A stretch of DNA of 8,112 bases from Dehalococcoidales bacterium. GTDB lineage: Bacteria; Chloroflexota; Dehalococcoidia; Dehalococcoidales; UBA2162. Below are positions 1 through 5,682 of the stretch, piece after piece; the stretch's first letter is position 1, and each line of letters begins with the position of its first letter. Both the position numbers and the translations under genes were made by a program. The notes under the pieces were generated by a model that was not told the DNA's origin, ran no database searches, and worked only from the letters and a program-made list of their open reading frames with translations. The stretch is taken from positions 1-8,112 of the forward strand of contig JAUSGV010000094.1 in the NCBI GenBank assembly GCA_030648675.1, in the 5' to 3' direction.

Positions 1-4
1 ATTA

Positions 5-33
5 TTGACTGTTAGTCTTGCACAGGGTATACT
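5..33 (+). promoter_or_regulatory. Sigma70-type promoter for the operon
   Basis: A -35 box TTGACT (5-10) and a -10 box TATACT (28-33) are separated by exactly 17 bp, and each matches the consensus at 5 of 6 positions. Transcription would start near position 40, giving a leader of about 80 nt before the first gene. Two small dyads overlap it: GACT-GTT-AGTC (7-17) on the -35 box and ACAG-N6-CTGT (22-35) on the -10 box. They could be operator half-sites, but they are short enough to be chance. No other promoter of this quality is seen before the next five genes, so this is the likely main promoter of the cluster. Confidence 0.6.
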
Positions 34-61
34 GTCTGTATCTTCATATACTCCGGTAAAA

Positions 62-94
62 AAGGCTGAGTGCTTTCCAAAAAGTCTCAGCCTT
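62..94 (+). promoter_or_regulatory. Leader hairpin (possible attenuator)
   Basis: AAGGCTGAG (62-70) and CTCAGCCTT (86-94) form a perfect 9-bp stem. The 15-nt interior can pair further (CTTT 73-76 with AAAG 81-84 around a CCAA loop). On the + strand only two T residues end the stem, so it is a weak intrinsic terminator. On the - strand the stem is followed by six T, which would stop antisense transcription. If the promoter at 5-33 is used, the hairpin lies in the 5' leader and could act in attenuation or mRNA protection. It could also be the terminator of a gene to the left of the window. Confidence 0.45.
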
Positions 95-122
95 AAATGT
101 ATTCAGCAGGGTTTAACAAAGC

Positions 123-914
123 ATGAAGATTGCTATTAGTGGAAAAGGGGGTGTAGGGAAGACCCTGCTGTCCGCCACGCTCGCGAAGATATTTGCCGAG
201 TCAGGTTATTCCGTCGTGGCTATCGATGCCGACCCTGCTCCGGGGCTGGCGGCGACTCTAGGTGTACCTGATGCCGATAAGATAACGCCTATCTCAGAGA
301 TGAAAGATTTAGTTCAAGAAAGGACCGGAGCTCGTCCGGGAGAAACGGGTAGCTATTTCCGCTTAAATCCTAAAGTGGATGATATACCGGAAAAGTATTG
401 GCGTGAGCATCATGGCGTGAAGCTCATGGTAATGGGACAACTAAAGCGGGGCGGCAGTGGTTGTTACTGTGCCGAAAATGTCCTGCTGCAAGCCCTGGTG
501 AGCCACCTTCTGCTGGAGCGCAACGAGGTGATAATTCTCGATATGGAAGCGGGCATTGAGCATCTTACCCGCGCTACGGCGAAAGCGGTAGATGTCTTGA
601 TAATCGTCGTGGAGCCGGGACACCGCAGCGTTGAAACCGCTTTTAAAATACGCCAATTGGCCCGGGATATCGGGTTGACCAGCATCCTAGTCGTCGGGAA
701 TAAGATAAAAAGCGACAAGGAAAAGGACTTTCTGGTTGTCAATCTCCCGGGGTTCAAATTTCTAGGTTTCATCCCTTACGATCAAGCTGTTATCGATTCC
801 GATCTCGCCAATCGTCCGGTTCTTGATGCGAGCCTACCGGTCATTTCTGTCGTAAAAGAGATCTACAAATCTTTGCTGTCGACTTCCCCGTCCGGTACCA
901 TTAGTAAAAACTAA
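123..914 (+). CDS. cooC: CooC/AcsF-type nickel-maturation ATPase (first copy)
   Basis: This 263-residue cytoplasmic P-loop ATPase belongs to the MinD/CooC family, which serves nickel insertion into CO dehydrogenase (CooC) or acetyl-CoA synthase (AcsF). Visible motifs: a deviant Walker A GKGGVGKT (residues 7-14) with the signature Lys8, the switch-like DADPAPGL (35-42), the CooC metal-binding Cys-X-Cys pair (Cys114, Cys116), and a Walker B-like ILDMEAGIEHLTR (138-150). In the family the two Cys bind one nickel at the dimer interface. The length is normal (about 250-265). The ATG at 123 begins MKIAISGKGG, the usual family N-terminus; only a weak AGCAGG precedes it. It is first in the operon, 52 nt before fhs. 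A second, clearly diverged copy lies at 2772-3560, so each may serve a different nickel enzyme. Which one serves CODH and which ACS cannot be decided from sequence. Confidence 0.9.
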   Translation: MKIAISGKGGVGKTLLSATLAKIFAESGYSVVAIDADPAPGLAATLGVPDADKITPISEMKDLVQERTGARPGETGSYFRLNPKVDDIPEKYWREHHGVKLMVMGQLKRGGSGCYCAENVLLQALVSHLLLERNEVIILDMEAGIEHLTRATAKAVDVLIIVVEPGHRSVETAFKIRQLARDIGLTSILVVGNKIKSDKEKDFLVVNLPGFKFLGFIPYDQAVIDSDLANRPVLDASLPVISVVKEIYKSLLSTSPSGTISKN

Positions 915-927
915 CCTTACGGTTAGT
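910..927 (+). promoter_or_regulatory. Small hairpin over the stop codon
   Basis: ACTAACC (910-916) and GGTTAGT (921-927) form a perfect 7-bp stem with a TTAC loop that includes the TAA stop of the first ATPase gene. No T-run follows, so it is not a standard terminator. It may mark an mRNA processing or stability site between the low-abundance maturation gene and fhs. Confidence 0.35.
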
Positions 928-966
928 CAGGGATAAAACCCGACAGAAATAAAATAGGAGGAGTCT

Positions 967-2742
967 ATGCCATACGACACTTCAAAAATGGCAGATTGGC
1001 AGATTGCCGATGCGGCCGAGGAAAAAATGCCCACTCCCGACGAATGGCGGGAGAAACTTAAACTGAAAAAGGGTGAGCTATTAGGCTACGGCAAGGTTTC
1101 CAAACTAGATTTTTTGAAAGTATTCGAACGGCTAAAAGATAAACCGGACGGCAAATATATTGAAGTTACAGCCGTAACCCCGACTCCTCTGGGTGAAGGC
1201 AAAACCACCACCACGATGGGCATTATCGAGGGCCTCGGTAAGGCCGGCCACAACGTCGGTGGAGCTATCCGTCAACCTTCGGGCGGGCCGACCATGAATG
1301 TTAAAGGTACGGCAGCCGGCGGAGGTAATGCTCTTTTGATCCCGCATACCGAATTTTCGCTGGGACTGACCGGCGATATCAATGACATCATGAACGCACA
1401 TAACCTTGCCATGGTTGCACTTACGGCAAGAATGCAGCATGAGCGCAACTACAACGACAAAACACTTGAAAATCTGAGTCATATGCGCCGGCTGGATATC
1501 GACCCGCTGCACATCGAAATGGGTTGGGTAATAGACTTCTGTGCCCAGAGCCTGCGCAATATCATCATCGGTATGGGTACTCAAAAGACCGATGGCTTTT
1601 TGATGCAATCCAAATTCGCTATAGCCGTTAGCTCAGAGCTAATGGCTATTTTATCGATAGTCCGCGATCTTGCCGACCTGAGAGAACGGATGGGCAATAT
1701 CACTGTTGCCTACGATAAGAAGGGTACTCCGGTTACTACGGGCGATCTCGAAGTCGCCGGCGCTATGACCGCATGGATGCGCAATACCATCAACCCCACC
1801 CTTTGCTGCACCGCCGAGTATCAACCGGTAATGGTACACGCCGGACCTTTTGCCAACATCGCCGTCGGACAATCATCTATCATTGCCGATCGCGTGGGTC
1901 TGAAGATGTTCGACTATCACGTTACCGAAAGCGGCTTTGCTGCCGATATCGGATTCGAGAAGTTCTGGAATGTAAAATGCCGCTACAGCGGTCTTAAACC
2001 GAATGTCTCCGTACTGGTATCCACAGTCAGATCGCTCAAGATGCACGGCGGCGGGCCGAAGGTTACCCCGGGCGTTGCTTTACCGGACGCGTATAAGAAA
2101 GCATCTCCGGAACTGGTAGAGAAAGGTTGTGCCAACCTGGTTCACCATATCGGCATCATCAGAGCCGCCGGTATAAATCCCGTCGTCTGCATAAACAAGT
2201 TTCCCACGGATACTAAGGAAGAAATCGACATCGTTAAGCGGGCGGCGGAAGCCGCCGGCGCCCGGTGTGCTGTTTCAGAGCATTACGCCAAAGGCGGAGC
2301 TGGTGCCCAGGAATTGACCGCCGCTGTCGTTGACGCCTGCAATGAAAAGAACCACTTTGAATTCCTCTATCCTAACGAAACGAAGCTGCGCCAGCGCGTC
2401 GAAAAGATCGCTAAGACGGTTTACGGCGCCGACGGTGTGTCCTGGAGTCCCGAAGCGGAAGAGAAAGCCAAAGCCTTCGAATCCGATCCTAAGTTCGACG
2501 AGTACGCCACTATGATGGTCAAAACGCATCTGTCTTTGTCGCACGATCCGACCAAGAAGGGCGTGCCCAAGGGATGGATGCTGCCCATACGCGACATCCT
2601 TATTTACTCCGGAGCCAAATTCCTATGCCCGATGGCAGGTACTATCAGTTTGATGCCGGGTACGGGGTCCGATCCCGCGTTCCGAAAAGTCGATGTCGAT
2701 CTGGCCACCGGTAAAGTAAAAGGGCTGCACGAAGTAGACTAA
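967..2742 (+). CDS. fhs: Formate-tetrahydrofolate ligase, long divergent form
   Basis: Formyl-THF synthetase (EC 6.3.4.3) joins formate to tetrahydrofolate at the cost of ATP, the first folate step of the methyl branch of the Wood-Ljungdahl pathway. It acts in the cytoplasm, usually as a tetramer. Seen: the P-loop TPTPLGEGKTTTT (71-83), RQPSGGPTMNVKGTAAGGG (102-120), TGDINDIMNAHNLA (135-148), the KMHGGGPK region (358-365), NKFPTDT (410-416), and a C-terminal ISLMPGTGSDPAF (560-572). At 591 residues it is some 30 longer than the common form (about 555-560), with an N-terminal extension. Several normally stereotyped motifs differ: RQPSGGP for REPSLGP, GGGNALLIP for GGGYxQVxP, MPGTGSDPA for MPGLPxxPA. 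The P-loop and overall order are intact, so it should be functional but from a separate clade. AGGAGG (956-961) sits 5 nt before the ATG. Confidence 0.95.
   Translation: MPYDTSKMADWQIADAAEEKMPTPDEWREKLKLKKGELLGYGKVSKLDFLKVFERLKDKPDGKYIEVTAVTPTPLGEGKTTTTMGIIEGLGKAGHNVGGAIRQPSGGPTMNVKGTAAGGGNALLIPHTEFSLGLTGDINDIMNAHNLAMVALTARMQHERNYNDKTLENLSHMRRLDIDPLHIEMGWVIDFCAQSLRNIIIGMGTQKTDGFLMQSKFAIAVSSELMAILSIVRDLADLRERMGNITVAYDKKGTPVTTGDLEVAGAMTAWMRNTINPTLCCTAEYQPVMVHAGPFANIAVGQSSIIADRVGLKMFDYHVTESGFAADIGFEKFWNVKCRYSGLKPNVSVLVSTVRSLKMHGGGPKVTPGVALPDAYKKASPELVEKGCANLVHHIGIIRAAGINPVVCINKFPTDTKEEIDIVKRAAEAAGARCAVSEHYAKGGAGAQELTAAVVDACNEKNHFEFLYPNETKLRQRVEKIAKTVYGADGVSWSPEAEEKAKAFESDPKFDEYATMMVKTHLSLSHDPTKKGVPKGWMLPIRDILIYSGAKFLCPMAGTISLMPGTGSDPAFRKVDVDLATGKVKGLHEVD
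1621..1649 (+). other. Strong hairpin inside fhs
   Basis: ATAGCCGTTAGCT (1621-1633) pairs with AGCTAATGGCTAT (1637-1649) over 13 positions, 12 Watson-Crick and one G-T wobble, around a CAG tri-loop. TTTTA overlaps and follows the right arm (1649-1653), so on the + strand it resembles a weak intrinsic terminator within the gene. The encoded stretch (IAVSSELMAIL) is conserved in the family, so the dyad may partly be a codon accident. Confidence 0.4.
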
Positions 2743-2771
2743 GTTTCCAGTTGTGAAAAACGGAGTATATT

Positions 2772-3560
2772 TTGACTTTTTCGATAGCCGTGGCAGGAAA
2801 AGGAGGGAGCGGAAAGACTTCCATAACCAGTCTGGTAATTCGTTACCTCAAAAACAATAAGCTGCTGCCGATTTTAGCTGTCGATGCTGACGCTAACGCA
2901 AATCTCGGCGAAAGCCTGGGAATGAAGGTAGGACGAACTCTCGGCGGTATTATTGCGTCTTTTAACGATGAAAAGATCGATATACCGCCGGGAATGACCA
3001 AAGAAGTTTACCTGGAATATAAACTAAACGAGGCGATAGTTGAAAGCGAAGGCATTGACTTGATAACAATGGGGAGGGGTGAAGGCCCCGATTGCTACTG
3101 TTATCCTAACGTGGTGTTGAGGAAGATGATCGATTCACTGTCCGGGAATTATGCCTATGTGGTTATGGATAATGAAGCCGGAATGGAGCATTTGAGCCGG
3201 CGAACGACGCAAAATATCGACGCTCTTTTGCTGGTTTCCAACCATTCGATAAAAGGTATACGGACCATTGCCAGGATCAAAGAACTGGTTTCGGAGCTTA
3301 AACTAAATGTAAAAAGGCAGTTGCTCGTGGTAAATATGGTACCCGGCGGTCTCGTACCGGCCGTTCGAGAAGAATTGGACAAGTTGGGATTGTCACCGGC
3401 TTCTTTAGTTCCGGAGGACGACTTGCTGTACGAATACGACTTGCAGCAGCGGCCTTTACTGGACCTGCCCGATGGCTCCCGTGCAGTCGCGGCGGTTAAC
3501 GAATTGATGGACGAGATCATGAAACAATCAACCACCGTAAATTCGGGGGGCAAACGATGA
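2772..3560 (+). CDS. cooC: CooC/AcsF-type nickel-maturation ATPase (second copy)
   Basis: A second MinD/CooC-family P-loop ATPase of 262 residues. Motifs: deviant Walker A GKGGSGKT (9-16) with signature Lys10, DADANANLG (38-46), the metal-binding pair Cys108-Tyr-Cys110, and Walker B-like VVMDNEAGMEHLSRR (130-144). It is clearly diverged from the copy at 123-914, with Ser for Val in the P-loop, DADAN for DADPA and a different C-terminal half, so it is not a recent duplicate. The expected role is ATP-dependent nickel delivery to CODH or ACS. The start is a TTG at 2772, preceded by CGGAG (2761-2765) with a 6-nt spacer; no in-frame ATG stands before the P-loop. Its stop overlaps the first folD by 4 nt (ATGA, 3557-3560), so the two are translationally coupled. 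It sits 29 nt after fhs. Confidence 0.9.
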   Translation: MTFSIAVAGKGGSGKTSITSLVIRYLKNNKLLPILAVDADANANLGESLGMKVGRTLGGIIASFNDEKIDIPPGMTKEVYLEYKLNEAIVESEGIDLITMGRGEGPDCYCYPNVVLRKMIDSLSGNYAYVVMDNEAGMEHLSRRTTQNIDALLLVSNHSIKGIRTIARIKELVSELKLNVKRQLLVVNMVPGGLVPAVREELDKLGLSPASLVPEDDLLYEYDLQQRPLLDLPDGSRAVAAVNELMDEIMKQSTTVNSGGKR

Positions 3561-4435
3561 CAGCAGAGATAATCGACGGGAAGAAGATAGCTCTCGAAAT
3601 TCAAACGGAACTGAAACTGCGGATTAGCCGTTTGCAGGCGAAAGGAATATCTCCAAAACTGATAACGATCCTCGTCGGAGAAGACCCGGCCTCGCTCTCC
3701 TATTTGCGCGGCATTACCAGGACTTGCAGTGAAACGGGCGTGACTACCGATTGTGCCCGGCTCCCCTCAGCTGCTACTCAGCAAGATCTTTTGGGAAAAA
3801 TCGCCGAACTGAATCGCGACCAGAGTGTTCACGGAATTCTTTTGTTTTTACCCCTGCCGAAACACTTGAATGCGATCGAAGCAGAAAGCACTATTTCTCC
3901 GGCCAAGGATGTGGATGGGACAAATCCGATAAGTACCGGCAAATTGTTGCTTGGTGAAGATACTTTCTTCCCATCGACGCCGTACGGCGTGCAAGAATTA
4001 CTCGTTCGCAGCGGACATGCCCCGGAAGGGAAGCACGTCGTTATAGTCGGGCGCAGCAATATCGTCGGAAAACCGTTAGCCGGCATTCTGTTGCAAAGGA
4101 AGCCCGGTGCGAATGCCACGGTGACGGTATGCCACACCGGAACGAAAAATCTGCCGGAGATCACGCAACTGGCTGATATTCTTGTCGCTGCCGTGGGAAA
4201 GGCCCGGGCGATTACCGCTGATATGGTACGAGAAGGTACAGTTGTAATCGATGTCGGCGTCAACTTCGTTCCCGATCCGGTAACCGGGAAAAACAAGCAG
4301 GTCGGCGACGTGGATTTCGACGCGGTTAAAGAGAAAGCCGCGGCAATCACCCCGGTTCCCGGGGGTACCGGGGCTGTGACGTCCATAATGTTGATGGTGA
4401 ATACTGTCAGAGCTGCCGAGGAATCAAGCAAATAG
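3557..4435 (+). CDS. folD: FolD paralogue 1, likely dehydrogenase-only
   Basis: FolD normally carries out two steps: NAD(P)-linked 5,10-methylene-THF dehydrogenase and methenyl-THF cyclohydrolase. This 292-residue protein has family length and both domains. The catalytic site is altered. Tyr49 (E. coli Tyr50) and Asp120 (Asp121) remain, but the catalytic Lys (E. coli Lys54) is Ile53 and the Gln of QLPLP (Gln98) is Phe97. The folate-contacting GGVGPMT segment has become GGTGAVT (269-275). The nucleotide half is intact: PSTPYG (139-144), GRSNIVGKP (165-173), CHTGTKN (192-198), AVGK (212-215), DVGVN (232-236). Loss of the Lys is known to abolish cyclohydrolase more than dehydrogenase activity in human MTHFD. 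The inference is a dehydrogenase-only enzyme. The ATG overlaps the upstream stop and follows a G-rich site (3545-3550). Alternative: an inactive or regulatory partner of the next FolD. Confidence 0.9.
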   Translation: MTAEIIDGKKIALEIQTELKLRISRLQAKGISPKLITILVGEDPASLSYLRGITRTCSETGVTTDCARLPSAATQQDLLGKIAELNRDQSVHGILLFLPLPKHLNAIEAESTISPAKDVDGTNPISTGKLLLGEDTFFPSTPYGVQELLVRSGHAPEGKHVVIVGRSNIVGKPLAGILLQRKPGANATVTVCHTGTKNLPEITQLADILVAAVGKARAITADMVREGTVVIDVGVNFVPDPVTGKNKQVGDVDFDAVKEKAAAITPVPGGTGAVTSIMLMVNTVRAAEESSK

Positions 4436-4447
4436 CCTGGAGAATTT

Positions 4448-5332
4448 ATGCCAGCTAAAATCCTGGATGGTAAAAAAATATCTGACGAAATACGAGAAGA
4501 ACTGAAGCGCGAAGTTGAACGTCTGAAAGCGCGCGGCGTAACTCCCGGCCTTGCCGGTATCATAGTCGGGGAAGATCCGGGTTCGGTAACTTACGTCGGA
4601 TTAAAAGCCAAAGCTTGCGAAGAGGTCGGTATCCGTGAAGCCATGCTCCGGTTGCCGCAGACGATAAGCGAATCTGAGTTGTTAAACAATATTGAAAGCT
4701 TGAATAGCGACCCGGCAATACACGGTATCTTTATTCAACTTCCTTTGCCGGCGCACCTGTCCGAAGAGAACGCGTTGGCTGCGGTTTCGGCGGAAAAGGA
4801 TGTTGATGGCTTCCAGCCGGTAAATGTTGGGAAAGCCTGGTTAGGGCAATCGGCATTTGTTCCAGCCGCGGCATTGGCAATGCACGAAATGCTGGTAAGA
4901 AGCGGCTACAGTGTCAAAAACAAAGAGGTGGTAATCGTGAACGTCGACAATCTCGTCGGTAAGCCGTTTGCTTCGATTCTGGTGCACAATAAAGATAAAG
5001 CCGGCGCCAATGTTACCCTTTGCCAGCCTTCGACAAAAAACATTGGTGAATATACGCGTCGCGCCGACGTTCTCGTTACGGCGGTCAATCAGCCTCGTTT
5101 TATTACCGCAGATATGGTAAAAGAAGGTGTGGTAGTCCTGGATTTTGGGGCCAGCTACGTCGTGGACCCCGTTACAAAAAAGAGAAAAACAGTTGGCGAT
5201 GTTGATTTTGATGCAGTTAAAGAAAAGGCAGAGGCTATATCGCCGGTACCTGGTGGAGTGGGTCCCATGCTGATTACTATGCTTCTGGCAAGTACAATAT
5301 GGTCGGCCAAAAGGTTGGCCGGTCTGAACTAG
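4448..5332 (+). CDS. folD: FolD paralogue 2, likely cyclohydrolase-only
   Basis: A second FolD of 294 residues lies 12 nt after the first and aligns with it without gaps to residue 276. Here all four catalytic residues are kept: Tyr49, Lys53 (YVGLK), Gln97 (IQLPLP) and Asp120 (KDVDG), as is the folate-side GGVGPM (269-274). The nucleotide-binding half is degraded: the usual PCTPxG is PAAALA (139-144), GRSxIVGKP is NVDNLVGKP (165-173), CHSxT is CQPST (192-196), AVGK is AVNQ (212-215), and DVGIN is DFGAS (232-236). NAD(P) binding by the normal mode looks unlikely. The inference is methenyl-THF cyclohydrolase activity without dehydrogenase activity, complementing the upstream paralogue. GGAGA (4439-4443) precedes the ATG by 4 nt. 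The reading frame is unbroken and codon use resembles its neighbours, so it is not a decaying pseudogene. Confidence 0.9.
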   Translation: MPAKILDGKKISDEIREELKREVERLKARGVTPGLAGIIVGEDPGSVTYVGLKAKACEEVGIREAMLRLPQTISESELLNNIESLNSDPAIHGIFIQLPLPAHLSEENALAAVSAEKDVDGFQPVNVGKAWLGQSAFVPAAALAMHEMLVRSGYSVKNKEVVIVNVDNLVGKPFASILVHNKDKAGANVTLCQPSTKNIGEYTRRADVLVTAVNQPRFITADMVKEGVVVLDFGASYVVDPVTKKRKTVGDVDFDAVKEKAEAISPVPGGVGPMLITMLLASTIWSAKRLAGLN

Positions 5333-5346
5333 GCGAGGTGACTGAT

Positions 5347-5565
5347 ATGACGCAAAATATTGTGAAAAAGGCCGCTCCGGGACGTGAATCGGTAGAGGTG
5401 CTGGGGGCAACTTTCGAGGCCGGTAAACCCTGTGGAGAAGAACCCGGGAAATGGCGTCAGAAGCTGCAAAGCCGCAAAGATAAACTGAAATACCTTGAAA
5501 CTGCCGAACGCTACTGGTATTCCAAAGAATGGTACGGCAGCGAAAAAAGGAAAAAACCAGCGTAA
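5347..5565 (+). CDS. Small basic protein of unknown function
   Basis: I do not recognise this 72-residue protein. It is rich in Lys and Arg (tail KRKKPA), has one Cys (in GKPCGEEPG), and has an aromatic patch YWYSKEWYG near the C-terminus after a probable helix (about residues 36-58). There is no signal peptide or membrane segment. The start at 5347 was chosen because GAGGTG (5335-5340) lies 6 nt upstream. A longer in-frame ATG at 5299 would overlap the second folD by 34 nt and has no clear ribosome site. It follows the folD pair by 14 nt and is the last gene before the AT-rich spacer, so it is very likely co-transcribed with the folate genes. A role as an accessory subunit for the unusual FolD pair or another pathway enzyme is a guess. 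Confidence 0.65.
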   Translation: MTQNIVKKAAPGRESVEVLGATFEAGKPCGEEPGKWRQKLQSRKDKLKYLETAERYWYSKEWYGSEKRKKPA

Positions 5566-5575
5566 GCGAACAAGC

Positions 5576-5664
5576 TCCAAATCCTAAGTCCTAAGTACTA
5601 AACGAGATTTGGAATTTTGGTATTTTGGATTTATTTAGAATTTAGAAATTAGCATTTTGGATTT
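5576..5664. repeat. Degenerate heptamer repeat with inverted halves
   Basis: The 117-nt gap between the small gene and acsD is AT-rich and built of 7- to 8-nt units. The left half reads TCCAAAT, CCTAAGT, CCTAAGT, ACTAAAC (5576-5603). The right half holds the opposite orientation: ATTTGGA, ATTTTGG, TATTTTGG, then TTTAG-type units and another ATTTTGG (5607-5660). TCCAAATC (5576-5583) pairs perfectly with GATTTGGA (5606-5613). The whole left block also matches, imperfectly, the reverse complement of 5634-5660. Similar low-complexity heptamer strings occur between genes in several environmental bacterial lineages, from memory. There is no open frame and no convincing terminator T-run. Confidence 0.6.
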
Positions 5665-5682
5665 ACATCAGTAGGAGTCAAA

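Noticed and set aside
2..138. An open + frame from the window start, ending just inside the first ATPase gene, as the tail of an upstream gene
   Set aside because: Its translation is not protein-like, and it passes through a near-consensus promoter and a hairpin, so it is more likely intergenic DNA.
1132..1608. A 158-codon open frame on the minus strand inside fhs
   Set aside because: It runs opposite the P-loop and conserved core of fhs, and no promoter or ribosome site supports it.
3829..4563. A 244-codon open frame on the minus strand across the two folD genes
   Set aside because: It lies opposite two strong FolD genes, has low-complexity Ser/Thr/Pro-rich composition, and shows no recognisable motif. 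It is a shadow of the codon pattern on the + strand.
4448..5332. FolD copy 2 as a decaying pseudogene
   Set aside because: The frame is unbroken, the length is normal, a ribosome site is present, and all catalytic folate-side residues are kept; only the nucleotide site is changed.
5299..5346. An upstream ATG extending the small protein by 16 residues
   Set aside because: It would overlap folD copy 2 by 34 nt with no clear ribosome site, whereas the ATG at 5347 has GAGGTG at a good distance.
5610..5641. A promoter for acsD in the AT-rich spacer (TAGAAT at 5636-5641 as the -10 box)
   Set aside because: No -35 box stands at 16-18 bp; TTGGAA is 20 bp away. In such AT-rich repeats, -10-like hexamers are expected by chance.
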